Shown here: positions 36,736-46,460 of the stretch, one piece after another
How the letters are laid out: each line of letters begins with the position of its first letter
How positions within the stretch are numbered: position 1 is the stretch's first letter
NCBI RefSeq assembly: GCF_001262495.1
Contig: NZ_LGYE01000004.1
Coordinates: forward strand, 186,001-250,000
Reading direction: 5' to 3'
Length of the DNA: 64,000 bases
From: Microbacterium sp. GCS4
GTDB taxonomy: Bacteria > Actinomycetota > Actinomycetes > Actinomycetales > Microbacteriaceae
Translations under genes and position numbers: made by a program
Notes under the pieces: model-generated
The model's database searches: none
What the model was told of the DNA's origin: nothing
The model's input: only the letters and a program-made list of their open reading frames with translations

Positions 36736-38163
36736 ATGCTCAACATGGCCGACGGCCTCGCCCGACTCGGCGCGCTCGCCGAGAATCCGGTCGTCCGCAC
36801 CCTCGCCGACGCCTTCCAGGCCGCGGGGTTCGACCTCGCCGTCGTCGGCGGTCCCGTGCGCGACGCCCTGCTCGGCCGCGCCACGAACGACCTCGACTTC
36901 ACCACGAACGCGCTGCCCGACGACATCCTGCGCATCGTGAAGCCGGTGTCGACTGCGCAGTGGGACATCGGCCGCGCGTTCGGCACGATCGGCGCGCGGG
37001 TGCAGGGCGAGCAGGTCGAGATCACGACCTACCGGGCCGACAGCTACGACGGTGTGACGCGCAAGCCCACGGTCGAGTTCGGCGACACGATCGACGCCGA
37101 CCTCGTGCGCCGCGACTTCCGGGTGAACGCGATGGCGCTGCAGGTGCCCGCGGTGAAGCTCATCGACCCGACCGGCGGCGTGGAGGACCTCGTCGCGGGC
37201 GTGCTGCAGACCCCGGCCGATCCTGCGGTGTCATTCGGCGACGATCCGCTGCGGATGCTGCGCGCCGCGCGCTTCAGCGCGCAGCTCGGGTTCCGCATCG
37301 AGGACGCCACGACCGACGCGATCGCACAGCTGCGGGAGACCCTCGGGATCGTGAGTCCGGAGCGCGTGCAGTCCGAGCTGGTGCGGCTCCTGCAGACCGA
37401 CGACCCGGTGCGCGGCATCCGTGTGCTGGTCGACACCGGCCTGATCGACGAGTTCCTGCCCGAGGTCAGCGCGTTGCGCCTCGAGGTCGACGAGCACCAC
37501 CATCACAAAGACGTCTACGAGCACTCGCTGACCGTGCTGCGCCAGGCCATCGAGCTCGAGCGGTCGCGGCATCCCGGCGAGAAGCCCGACGTCGCCCTGC
37601 GCCTGGCCGCGCTGCTGCACGACATCGGCAAGCCGCGCACCCGCAAGCTCGAGGACGGCGGGGCCGTCACTTTCCACCATCACGACGTGGTCGGCTGCCG
37701 CATGGCTCGCAAGCGGATGCAGGCGCTGCGCTTCGACACCGCCACGACGGATGCGGTCGCGACGCTGATCGAGCTGCATCTGCGGTTCTTCGGCTACAGC
37801 GAGGGCGCGTGGACCGATTCGGCGGTGCGCCGTTATGTGCGGGATGCCGGAGACGAGCTCGAGCGGCTGCACATCCTCACCCGCGCCGACGTGACCACGC
37901 GCAACAAGCGCAAGGCGCAGCGGTTGGCCGCCGCCTACGACGACATCGAGTCGCGCATCACCGCCCTGCGCGAGAAGGAGGAACTCGACTCGATCCGCCC
38001 GGAGCTCGACGGCAACCGCATCCAGCAGGTGCTCGGCATCGCCCCCGGCCGCGAGGTCGGCGAGGCATACCGCTTCCTGCTCGACCTGCGCCTCGACGAG
38101 GGCGTCATCGGCACGGATGCCGCCGAGCAGCGCCTCCGCGACTGGTGGGCCGCGCGCGCCTGA
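36736..38163 (+). CDS. pcnA: CCA tRNA nucleotidyltransferase
   Basis: The 475-residue enzyme adds or repairs the 3' CCA of tRNA. The class II nucleotidyltransferase head has VGGPVRDALLG at residues 37-47 and NDLDFTTNA at 51-59; an HD domain follows with LLHDIGKPRTRK near residue 294 and HHHHKD near 255. This arrangement is normal for actinobacteria. TACGCT at about 36723-36728 places a -10 box only eight bases before the ATG, suggesting a leaderless transcript. In many actinobacteria this gene neighbours murJ; here about 10 kb of other genes separates them. Confidence 0.95.
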   Translation: MLNMADGLARLGALAENPVVRTLADAFQAAGFDLAVVGGPVRDALLGRATNDLDFTTNALPDDILRIVKPVSTAQWDIGRAFGTIGARVQGEQVEITTYRADSYDGVTRKPTVEFGDTIDADLVRRDFRVNAMALQVPAVKLIDPTGGVEDLVAGVLQTPADPAVSFGDDPLRMLRAARFSAQLGFRIEDATTDAIAQLRETLGIVSPERVQSELVRLLQTDDPVRGIRVLVDTGLIDEFLPEVSALRLEVDEHHHHKDVYEHSLTVLRQAIELERSRHPGEKPDVALRLAALLHDIGKPRTRKLEDGGAVTFHHHDVVGCRMARKRMQALRFDTATTDAVATLIELHLRFFGYSEGAWTDSAVRRYVRDAGDELERLHILTRADVTTRNKRKAQRLAAAYDDIESRITALREKEELDSIRPELDGNRIQQVLGIAPGREVGEAYRFLLDLRLDEGVIGTDAAEQRLRDWWAARA

Positions 38164-38252
38164 GTCGCCGACATCCGCTCGCAGCGCCTATCGCGAACGG
38201 TATCCGGCTCCTACACTGGGGACACGCTCCACCAACGACGATCGGAGACGCC

Positions 38253-39575
38253 GTGGTCGCGTCGTGGCAGGTGTCGCGCGAGGGTCCTGAAGCCTCCCGA
38301 CTCCTCATCGAGCGCGCGCACGAGGAGCTCCTCGCCGGCAATCTCGACGACAAGCGGCTGCAGTCCGTGCGACCGCTCGTGCGCGAGTCGTGGGTGCGGT
38401 CCTGGCGGGGACGGGTCGGCCCCGAGGGCGCGCCGCCGATCGACCTCATGAGCGAGGAGCTCGAGGAGTACCGCCGCACGCATCCGCTCGCCTCGGCGAT
38501 GGACATGATCCGGGCGCTCCTGCTGCCCGGGTCGCCGGAGGAATCCGGAGTCGTCATCGCGGTCGGCGACCAGGCCGGACGGCTGCTGTGGATCGAGGGC
38601 GACCGCCAGCTCCAGTCCCTCACCGAGGGGATGGGCTTCATCGCGGGGGCGAACTGGGCCGAGGATGCCGTCGGTACGAGCGCTCCCGGCACCGCGCTGA
38701 CCCTCGGGCAGTCGGTGCAGATCCGCGGCGCGGAGCACTACAACCGGCTCGTGCATCCCTGGTCGTGCACCGCCGCCCCGGTGCGGGATCCCGAGACCCA
38801 GCGCGTCGTCGGAGTGATCGACATCACCGGCGGCGAGGAGGTCGTCACGACGCAGGCCCGGCTCCTGGTCGACGCCACCGCGCGGGCCGTCGAGTCGGAG
38901 ATGCTGGTGGCGCGACTCCGCCAGAGGTCGGAGGCGCCGCGGGCGACCACGATGGCCTCCCGTCCGAAGCCCACGACGCGGGCGACGTTGCACGTGCTGG
39001 GTCGCGACCGCGCCCGACTCGAGACCGAGACCGAGCTGGAGGAGTCGGTCATCGAGCTGAGCGCCCGCCACGCGGCGATCCTCCTCATGCTCGCGCTGCA
39101 CCGGCAAGGCCTGTCCGCGGAGCGGCTGAGCGAGCTCGTCTACGGCGCGGACGCATCGCCGGACACTCTCCGCCCCGAGATGGTGCGTCTGCGCAAGGTG
39201 CTCGAGAAGCACGCGCCGAGTCTCGTGCCGGAGTCCCGTCCGTACCGACTCGCCGTCCCGCTCGAGACCGACGCGCACGACGTGCTCTCTCTCCTCGACC
39301 GGGGAGCGCACCGCGTGGCCCTGACCGCCTACCGCGGCCCCGTGCTGCCGGAGTCGACCTCGCCGGGGGTGGAGGAGTTCCGCGAGACGGTGCGCGCGGC
39401 TCTCCGGGAGGTCATGCTGTCGGAGGCGAGCCTCGACGTGCTGCTCGCCTACGCCGAGATCCCCGAGGGTCAGGCGGATGCCGAGGCGCTGCGCCTCGCG
39501 CTCGAGATGCTGCCCGCACGATCGCCCAGGCGTGCCGGACTCGTCACGCGCATCGAACGCCTCGAACGCGGCTGA
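38253..39575 (+). CDS. GAF-domain transcriptional regulator of aldehyde dehydrogenase
   Basis: The 440-residue protein has an N-terminal region like the sensor part of AcoR-type regulators (SWVRSW at residues 45-50, a GAF domain at about 75-220 with [11 protein letters not shown] near 140) and a C-terminal winged-helix-like or BTAD-like part (about 265-360, [15 protein letters not shown] and [14 protein letters not shown]). There is no sigma-54 ATPase module. In actinobacteria this type sits next to an aldehyde dehydrogenase and a DUF779 gene, as here, and probably controls them. GGAG five bases before GTG 38253 supports the start. Confidence 0.82.
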   Translation: MVASWQVSREGPEASRLLIERAHEELLAGNLDDKRLQSVRPLVRESWVRSWRGRVGPEGAPPIDLMSEELEEYRRTHPLASAMDMIRALLLPGSPEESGVVIAVGDQAGRLLWIEGDRQLQSLTEGMGFIAGANWAEDAVGTSAPGTALTLGQSVQIRGAEHYNRLVHPWSCTAAPVRDPETQRVVGVIDITGGEEVVTTQARLLVDATARAVESEMLVARLRQRSEAPRATTMASRPKPTTRATLHVLGRDRARLETETELEESVIELSARHAAILLMLALHRQGLSAERLSELVYGADASPDTLRPEMVRLRKVLEKHAPSLVPESRPYRLAVPLETDAHDVLSLLDRGAHRVALTAYRGPVLPESTSPGVEEFRETVRAALREVMLSEASLDVLLAYAEIPEGQADAEALRLALEMLPARSPRRAGLVTRIERLERG

Positions 39576-39603
39576 CCTCCGTTTCTCCGCCCGCGATCGG
39601 CCT

Positions 39604-39645
39604 CGCAACCCGTCGCAACGTTGCGCACGGCGGCGCAACGTTCGC
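39604..39645. promoter_or_regulatory. Direct repeats upstream of aldehyde dehydrogenase gene
   Basis: CGCAAC recurs at 39604, 39614 and 39634, spaced 10 and 20 bases. The second and third are parts of near-palindromes CGCAACGTTGCG (39614-39625) and CGCAACGTTCGC (39634-39645). They lie in the gap before the dehydrogenase and are candidate binding sites for the GAF regulator encoded just upstream. Confidence 0.6.
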
Positions 39646-39708
39646 CGACCTACCGTCGGAGCATCAGCCGCAGAGCACCGGAGCCGCGGCCCGTCGAAGG
39701 AGTCACCG

Positions 39709-41274
<1,566 letters not shown>

Positions 41275-41290
41275 TCCAGAGGAGCGGAAC

Positions 41291-41376
41291 GCGTTTCGTC
41301 TCGTCGCTCCGCTCCTCGCTCAACGACCGAGGCATCATCGCCCCGGTCGTTGAGCGAGCGGAGCGAGACGAAACGC
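41291..41376. repeat. REP-like inverted pair
   Basis: A copy at 41345-41376 matches the gyrB-gyrA element (4387) at 30 of 32 positions. Facing it at 41291-41328 is an inverted copy carrying two extra triplets. Together they can form a long stem-loop between the dehydrogenase and DUF779 genes. Confidence 0.85.
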
Positions 41377-41395
41377 CCGATGAGAGGAGAACGTG

Positions 41396-41788
41396 ATGGT
41401 CAGCATCGGCCGGTACCAGCGCGTGGATGTGACGGATGCCGCGGCATCCCTGATCCGCGACCTCACGGCGCAGCACGGGCCGCTCATGTTCCACCAGTCC
41501 GGCGGATGCTGCGACGGCTCCTCGCCCATGTGCTACCCGATCGGGATGTTCCTGACCGGCCCGAGCGACGTGCTGCTGGGCGACTTGGACGTCGGACTCG
41601 ACGCGCCCGTCGAGGTGTACATGTCGGAGTCGCAGTTCGAATACTGGAAGTACACGCATCTGACCATCGACGTCGTGCCGGGGCGAGGAGCGGGGTTCTC
41701 GGTCGAGGGGCCGACGGGGATGAGGTTCCTGATCCGCTCCCGGATGCTCAACGAGGCGGAACTGGACTACTTCGCGCTCACGCGTTGA
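41396..41788 (+). CDS. DUF779 protein
   Basis: This 130-residue protein has the DUF779 cysteine-rich motif GGCCDGSSPMC near residues 36-46 and the C-terminal segment GMRFLIRSRML. The family is linked to acetaldehyde or other aldehyde dehydrogenase genes; its role is unknown, perhaps metal binding or electron transfer. GGAG six bases upstream favours the ATG at 41396 over the GTG one codon earlier. A REP stem-loop separates it from the dehydrogenase. Confidence 0.9.
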   Translation: MVSIGRYQRVDVTDAAASLIRDLTAQHGPLMFHQSGGCCDGSSPMCYPIGMFLTGPSDVLLGDLDVGLDAPVEVYMSESQFEYWKYTHLTIDVVPGRGAGFSVEGPTGMRFLIRSRMLNEAELDYFALTR

Positions 41789-41789
41789 C

Positions 41790-41808
41790 GTACGGCGATC
41801 TGCCGTAC
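41790..41808. promoter_or_regulatory. Operator of the toxin-antitoxin pair
   Basis: GTACGGCGATCTGCCGTAC has perfect 7-base arms around a 5-base centre and overlaps TACACT (41806-41811), a -10-like box six bases before the antitoxin ATG. This fits autorepression by the ribbon-helix-helix antitoxin and a leaderless transcript. Confidence 0.82.
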
Positions 41809-41817
41809 ACTCAAGTC

Positions 41818-42099
41818 ATGACTCCTTCCTCATCGCTCAAGAACGCTCGCCTGGAGTTCCGTGTCACGGCCGAGCAGAAGGAGGCGATCGAGGAGGCGGC
41901 TGCGATCGAGGGGCGATCCGTGACCGACTTCTCCTCGTCCGCGCTCGTCGAGCGGGCGCAGGAGGTGATCCAGCGCGAGCGTCGGCTGCGGGTGGACGCG
42001 GTGCGGTTCGACGCCTTCCTCGAGGTGATGGATCGTCCGGCGCGGTCGGTAGACGGCCTGCGTGAGCTGATGAACCGCGGATCCGTCTTCGTTGACTGA
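41818..42099 (+). CDS. DUF1778 (TacA-like) antitoxin
   Basis: The 93-residue protein has an N-terminal ribbon-helix-helix (ARLEFRVTAEQKEAIEEAA at about residues 9-27, then SVTDFSSSALVERAQEV) and a C-terminal tail that should wrap the toxin. DUF1778 proteins neutralise GNAT toxins that acetylate aminoacyl-tRNA. It overlaps the toxin gene by eight bases and has a palindromic operator at its promoter. Confidence 0.9.
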   Translation: MTPSSSLKNARLEFRVTAEQKEAIEEAAAIEGRSVTDFSSSALVERAQEVIQRERRLRVDAVRFDAFLEVMDRPARSVDGLRELMNRGSVFVD

Positions 42100-42595
42100 G
42101 TTCCTGACCCCGCGTCCGCTCGCGACCGGCGACGTGCTCTCGGAGTTCCGCTGCGGGGTGGAGAGCCTCGACCTCTGGCTCCGCGGTCGCGCGTGCCGCA
42201 ACGAGCGGAGCGGCGCCTCCCGCACCATGGCGTCGGTGACCCGGGAGGGGCGCGTCGCAGGCTATTACTGTCTCTCCTCCAGCGCGATCGATCGCGGGGA
42301 TGGGGCGGCACCACTCTCCGCCGGCATGCCCTCGTCCATCCCGGTGGTGCTGCTGGGCCGCCTCGCGGTCGACGAGGAGTTCGCCGGGTGCGGTCTCGGC
42401 GCGTCCCTCCTGCAGCATGCGACGCTTCGCGCGCTCGAGGCCGCCGAGACCATCGGTATCCACGCCGTGATCGTGCACGCCATCACCGACGACGTCGTGC
42501 CGTTCTACGAGCGGTTCGGCTTCACCCGCTTCCCCGATGCGCAGCGCACGCTGTACCTGCGGACTGCCGACGCACGCGTCGCGCTCATGCGCTGA
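42092..42595 (+). CDS. GNAT-family toxin (TacT-like)
   Basis: The 167-residue protein matches the toxin branch of GNAT enzymes: CGVESLDLWLRGRA near residues 21-34, VAGYYCLSSSAI near 55-66, the acetyl-CoA loop EEFAGCGLGASLL at 96-108 and FYERFGF with the catalytic-type Tyr139. Homologues acetylate the amino group of charged tRNA and stop translation. The frame starts at TTG 42092, eight bases inside the antitoxin gene; no better start is near. The rare start and the overlap could keep toxin below antitoxin. Confidence 0.9.
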   Translation: MTEFLTPRPLATGDVLSEFRCGVESLDLWLRGRACRNERSGASRTMASVTREGRVAGYYCLSSSAIDRGDGAAPLSAGMPSSIPVVLLGRLAVDEEFAGCGLGASLLQHATLRALEAAETIGIHAVIVHAITDDVVPFYERFGFTRFPDAQRTLYLRTADARVALMR

Positions 42596-42920
42596 CTCCG
42601 GCCTCGTCGGAGCAGTGCCGTGGTCCGAGCAGATTCTCCGCATATGCACGAATCTGAGCGTGAAATCGGTTGCGCGGATGCGGGATTCGAACCGGTTAAT
42701 CGAACGCAAGAACGAGATCGGTTGGCGCAATTCCGTGCAACGTTCGCAGGCATAGCATTGCCCCATACGCGTTGATTCGTCAGTCCCCAGCTGACCACGC
42801 GTGGTGGACGGTTCGACCGTCCTGCGGAGGGAGAGTCAGATCTTCTTCTGATCCCGAGGGGGGATGGGGTGGGCAGCTGATCCCCAACAGCACCCACCCC
42901 CACACCTCGGATGCATCGCG
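42596..42920. other. Intergenic region after the toxin gene
   Basis: This 325-base gap contains no supported gene. It has more A and T than its surroundings between about 42630 and 42780, and a hairpin near 42866. A TTCGAATCC-like stretch in reverse resembles a tRNA T-loop but does not fold as one. The base composition suggests acquired DNA around the toxin-antitoxin pair. Confidence 0.5.
42866..42900 (-). terminator. Hairpin after the zinc-ribbon gene
   Basis: GGGGTGGG (42866-42873) and CCCACCCC (42893-42900) form a GC-only 8-base stem 20 bases beyond the stop of the leftward gene. There is no T-run. Confidence 0.45.
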
Positions 42921-43751
42921 TCACCGCAGATAGGCGTCCACCAGGAGGTCGCCGCGGACGTCGCGGAAGACGTCGAGCAGTCGCGTGACTCCCGTCGCGC
43001 CGACAGACGACATCTGCAGGTCGTGCGGGCCGAGGCGCTCGAGCCTTCCGGTGCGGATGCGCACGACCTCCCACCCGGCGGCGCGCAGCGCCCGGTCCTT
43101 TCGCAGATCCGCATCCTGCCGCTTTCCCACGTGCTCGAGGCCGTGACGGCCGACCGTGTCGTACTCGACCGCGATCCGCAGCTCGGGCAGCACGATGTCG
43201 GGCCACACCTCGGTGTGCCGGAAGAACGGACGGGCGACCTTCACGGCATTCGCGCCGGTGTCGAAGAGCAGGCGGGAGACGAGCTCCGCTCGCAGGCGCC
43301 CCTCGGCGGCCGACGCCGGCTTCGGTGCGCACGCGCTCGCGAACGCCGTGCCCGTCGGGACATCGGGGGTCTTGGTGCAGAGCGCGGGCTCTCGTCGTCG
43401 CGGTGCCCTGGGTATCGCCCGCGCCTCCCCGAGCACGACGGGCTGTGGTCGGGCGAGCGCCGAGCACTCCGGGCACCACGCCGATCGTCGCCGCACCCGA
43501 CCGGGACGTTCGCGCTGCTCGGAGGGCGTGGCCGCGAAGCGGTGCCCGAGGGCGCACTCCCAGCAGAGCAGCACATCGGCGGCGAGCGGGATCTGCGACA
43601 GGACGACGCCGTGGTTGAGCTCGGGGTGGTACTGCCGGATCAGCTCAGGGTAGGCGGCCCAGCCGACGCGGAACGTCCCCACTTCGTAGGGCACGTCGAG
43701 CCCGCGCGAGAACTGCCTTCTCGCCCACCACTGCTGCACCGGCTCCGCCAT
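42921..43751 (-). CDS. Zinc-ribbon protein with PD-(D/E)XK nuclease-like domain
   Basis: The 276-residue protein has a zinc-ribbon-type part with CWEC at 63-66, GHRF at 69-72 and CPEC at 93-96. The C-terminal part (about 150-265) resembles the Vsr/DUF559 endonuclease fold: EVWPDIVLPE at 181-190, IAVEYDTVGRHG at 193-204, then DADLRKDRALRAAGWEVVRIR at 213-233. Acidic residues of DI and EYD are placed like the catalytic ones of that superfamily. It may act on DNA in repair or defence. It is leftward, next to the toxin-antitoxin region. Confidence 0.72.
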   Translation of the reverse strand: MAEPVQQWWARRQFSRGLDVPYEVGTFRVGWAAYPELIRQYHPELNHGVVLSQIPLAADVLLCWECALGHRFAATPSEQRERPGRVRRRSAWCPECSALARPQPVVLGEARAIPRAPRRREPALCTKTPDVPTGTAFASACAPKPASAAEGRLRAELVSRLLFDTGANAVKVARPFFRHTEVWPDIVLPELRIAVEYDTVGRHGLEHVGKRQDADLRKDRALRAAGWEVVRIRTGRLERLGPHDLQMSSVGATGVTRLLDVFRDVRGDLLVDAYLR

Positions 43752-43797
43752 GCGGCGACAGTAGCGCCGGGCACCGACACGGCGGGCGTCACGAGCG

Positions 43798-44781
43798 TCA
43801 GCGGTTGACGTCGTCGGCGTCCCAGCCGAGCTCCGCGCCCTCGCGCAGCGGCAGAGCCTCGAGCGCCGGGTCGGCGCACAGCGCCTCGACCAGCTCGGCC
43901 GATCCGGCGACGACGGTCGAGTCGAAGTCGATCTCGCTCACCATCACCCAGGCGCGGTCCTCGGGCCAGAGGATGTTAGGGCTCTGCGCGCTCGGCGGGA
44001 AGCCGTGCTCCTCGCCGGGGAGGTCGCGCCAGGGCGCGTCGAGCACCCAGTCCGGCGACGAGAACTCGCGGGCGGACGCCTCGAACAGCACGTACGCCCG
44101 GTCGAGGAACTCGAGCCGTGGCCCCTCCGAGACCTCTCGCGACAGGATGCCCTCCTGCCAGGTGGGCTTCCGGAAGGCGTTGTTGAGCGGATCATGGATG
44201 CTGCGGTCGAGCATCGCCTGGTGGTGCGGGTCCTCGGTGCTCGTGTCGTCGAACGTGAGGAACGCCCGCGAGGGGGTGTGCCCGAGGTGGCCGAGAAGTC
44301 CGCCGAAACCCTCCCAGAGCGCCGCGGCCCCGGCGTCCGGCGTGGTGGTGTGCGCGACGAGATGACGGGCGACGGCAGCGACGACCTCGGGGGCGAGCTC
44401 GCCCTCCATGGGTGCCGTGAACTCGCGTCCGTCAGGGGCGATGCGGGTGCGCCAGTCGCCGTCCACGGGAGTGCGCACGAGACGCTGCCACTGCGCGAGT
44501 GGATGCACCTCGGTGCCGAAGGCGGCGGCCGTCGAGGCCCACGTCGCAGGTTCGTCGTGGAACAGGGCGATCAGCCGGTTCTGCTCGGCGAGCGGGAGTC
44601 GCACCCAGTCCTCCGGCGAGGGCACCGCCTGGTCGGGGAGTGAGCGCACCGCTCCGGGATGCAGGATGCGTGCGTACGCGGGGTACCCGTGCGGCACGAC
44701 GCTGTGCATCGACGCGTTCCACGGATCGTCGAGCAGCCCGCGCAGCCACTCGCCGGTCGAGATGTCGGAGGTCCACTGCAT
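43798..44781 (-). CDS. Conserved hypothetical protein
   Basis: This 327-residue acidic, tryptophan-rich soluble protein has no signal, membrane segment or known motif. Aromatic clusters such as STGEWLRGLLDDPWN near the start and ILWPEDRAWVMVSEIDFD near residue 275 suggest a compact globular fold. A GTG three codons upstream (44790) is an alternative start. It lies between the zinc-ribbon gene and a divergent membrane protein. Confidence 0.78.
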   Translation of the reverse strand: MQWTSDISTGEWLRGLLDDPWNASMHSVVPHGYPAYARILHPGAVRSLPDQAVPSPEDWVRLPLAEQNRLIALFHDEPATWASTAAAFGTEVHPLAQWQRLVRTPVDGDWRTRIAPDGREFTAPMEGELAPEVVAAVARHLVAHTTTPDAGAAALWEGFGGLLGHLGHTPSRAFLTFDDTSTEDPHHQAMLDRSIHDPLNNAFRKPTWQEGILSREVSEGPRLEFLDRAYVLFEASAREFSSPDWVLDAPWRDLPGEEHGFPPSAQSPNILWPEDRAWVMVSEIDFDSTVVAGSAELVEALCADPALEALPLREGAELGWDADDVNR

Positions 44782-44878
44782 GCGGACCACGCTACCCGCG
44801 CATCCCTCCGGTGGTGCGGCCGGGTCCGCGGAGCGCTACTGTGCCAGAGGAAAGTCCGGAGCCCGGGGGAGAGTGCGC

Positions 44879-45892
44879 ATGGTCGATGGGGTCTCGGTGG
44901 TGTCGAGCGGGCGCGTGTTCCGACGTCATCCTGCGCGTGCGGTCGTGAGCGCGGTGGTGCTGACGGTGGTGCTGTCGGCTGCGACGCTGTTCATCCTGCC
45001 GCGGTTCCTTCCCCGGCAGATGGACGTCGAGACGCGCGGGATCATCGTGCTCGTCGTGGCCGTCGCCCTGACGGCAGCCGTCTGGCTCGGCATCTTCTGG
45101 TTCCGCAACGTGCGCATCGCCGTGCATCCGTCCCACGTGGAAGTCGGTCGCGGCGGCAACCGCGAGATCTTCGAGCGTGCGACGACGGCGTTCCGCTCGA
45201 AGATCACCGAGCACCGCACGAACGGGCTGCGCAGCGGCGTGACCCGTGCCCTCCTCGTGTACAGCGGCGGGCGGGAGATCACCGTCGAGCTCCCCGGTTT
45301 CACCCGCACCGACTTCAACGAGCTCATGGCTGTGCTGAATCCGATCGACGAGCCGCCGGCCGCCGATCCGATCGAGGCGGCGCGGGCGCGCGCGCACCTG
45401 CCGACGTCCTTCGCGGTCGACACCTCGAAGGAGCGCGGCTTCGCGACCGGGCTGACCGTCGGCGCGGTGATCGCGCTCGCCGCCGCGCTGGCCGCGCTCG
45501 CGTTCGCCTTCACCCCCGGCTTCCTCGACAGCGAGCTCTCGGCGCTCGTGATGATCGTGCCGTTCGCCGGGGTGGCCGGCATCGGACTCCTGATCGGTGC
45601 GCTGCAGCGTCGACGCGTGCTCGCGAGCATCCCCGCGCGGATCGGCGTGAGTCCGCAGGGCCTGCGGCTGGACGACGATGACGTGCCCTTCGTGCAGCTC
45701 ACCCGCATCTGGCTCACGCCCACGGGCTACCCGGTCCGGCGCATGAAGCTGGAGCGTGCGAGCGGACGCTCCCGCACGATGGTGCTCGGATCCTCGCGCG
45801 TGCAGATGACGCCGGACTACGCCGACTTCCTGCTCGCGGTGCGCGGCCAGACCGCGCACCTCCCTGGTCTGCTGCGCCTCGATCTCGAATGA
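44879..45892 (+). CDS. Membrane protein with PH-like regions
   Basis: The 337-residue protein has two pairs of hydrophobic helices (about residues 18-42 with 52-74, and 186-210 with 216-236). After each pair there is a beta-rich soluble part (about 80-160 and 245-335). It looks like a duplicated unit of two membrane helices plus a pleckstrin-like domain, a layout seen in bacterial PH-domain membrane proteins; that match is tentative. The ATG lies 98 bases from the divergent gene. Role unknown. Confidence 0.68.
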   Translation: MVDGVSVVSSGRVFRRHPARAVVSAVVLTVVLSAATLFILPRFLPRQMDVETRGIIVLVVAVALTAAVWLGIFWFRNVRIAVHPSHVEVGRGGNREIFERATTAFRSKITEHRTNGLRSGVTRALLVYSGGREITVELPGFTRTDFNELMAVLNPIDEPPAADPIEAARARAHLPTSFAVDTSKERGFATGLTVGAVIALAAALAALAFAFTPGFLDSELSALVMIVPFAGVAGIGLLIGALQRRRVLASIPARIGVSPQGLRLDDDDVPFVQLTRIWLTPTGYPVRRMKLERASGRSRTMVLGSSRVQMTPDYADFLLAVRGQTAHLPGLLRLDLE

Positions 45893-46025
45893 CGGATGGA
45901 CGAAAGCACTTCCGGAATGCCGGGATGACGCGTTTCGTCTCGACGGACCTCGCACCCGCACGAGTGCGCGAGACCCCTGACGATGGGCGCCCGAGGCCGT
46001 GTGGGGCGTCCCTCATAATCGGAGG
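45893..46025. other. Intergenic region with REP fragment
   Basis: A 13-base fragment GCGTTTCGTCTCG at 45930-45942 matches one end of the REP-like element seen at 4387 and 41291. Nothing else is recognisable. Confidence 0.5.
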
Positions 46026-46385
46026 GTGACCTCGACAGCATCCATCCCCTCGCTCGACGGCCGCCGGTTCCGCATGGTGTCGTCCACGACATCCGCGGTC
46101 GATCCCGAGGGGCCCAGCGAGTTCGTGTATCGGGAGAAGGACGGCGCGATCTGGGGCGACTACTCGGGTGACACCGTGACGTTCGGACGCTTCGTCGGCA
46201 CCCGCACGGCCGACACCATCTGGGTCTCGTTCGTCCACGTGCTCGTCGCCGACGGAACGGTCGTGACCGGTGACGGCGAGAGCGAGCTCGAGCTCACCGA
46301 CGACGGGCTGATCCGTCTCGTGGAGCACTACGAGATGCACGGCCTCCCGCAGCTCAGCGTGTGCGAAGAGGTCCCCACCGCCTGA
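46026..46385 (+). CDS. Small beta-rich conserved protein
   Basis: This 119-residue protein reads LDGRRFRMVSSTTSAV, then FVYREKDGAIWGDYSGDTVTFG and ends LIRLVEHYEMHG. It resembles a family of about 110 residues in actinobacteria whose members are often labelled N-acetylglutamate synthase without evidence; there is no GNAT fold here. Alternating charged and hydrophobic strands suggest a small beta barrel. Starts with GTG 46026 after GGAGG. No function can be given. Confidence 0.72.
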   Translation: MTSTASIPSLDGRRFRMVSSTTSAVDPEGPSEFVYREKDGAIWGDYSGDTVTFGRFVGTRTADTIWVSFVHVLVADGTVVTGDGESELELTDDGLIRLVEHYEMHGLPQLSVCEEVPTA

Positions 46386-46396
46386 CGCTCAGCGCG

Positions 46397-46423
46397 CGAT
46401 ATTCCGATATGGAATGAATATCG
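46397..46423. promoter_or_regulatory. AT-rich palindrome
   Basis: CGATATTC (46397-46404) and GAATATCG (46416-46423) are perfect arms, with ATTCC/GGAAT nested inside. Such an AT-rich palindrome stands out in this GC-rich window and may be an operator or a small remnant of a mobile element. Confidence 0.55.
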
Positions 46424-46460
46424 GACTGTCGCTCCGCCCCGCGCGAAGGACGTCACGGAG

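Noticed and set aside
42683..42698. Reverse complement resembles a tRNA T-loop (GGTTCGAATCC)
   Set aside because: The T-stem does not pair and no acceptor, anticodon or D arm can be built around it, so no tRNA is called. A tRNA-derived attachment scar cannot be excluded.
44845..44858. CAGAGGAAAGTCCG, the hallmark string of RNase P RNA, with a second copy at 63908-63921
   Set aside because: Both stand alone. The following bases do not match the rest of the RNase P RNA core, and the first lies right before a coding start. They are probably chance or shared upstream sequence.
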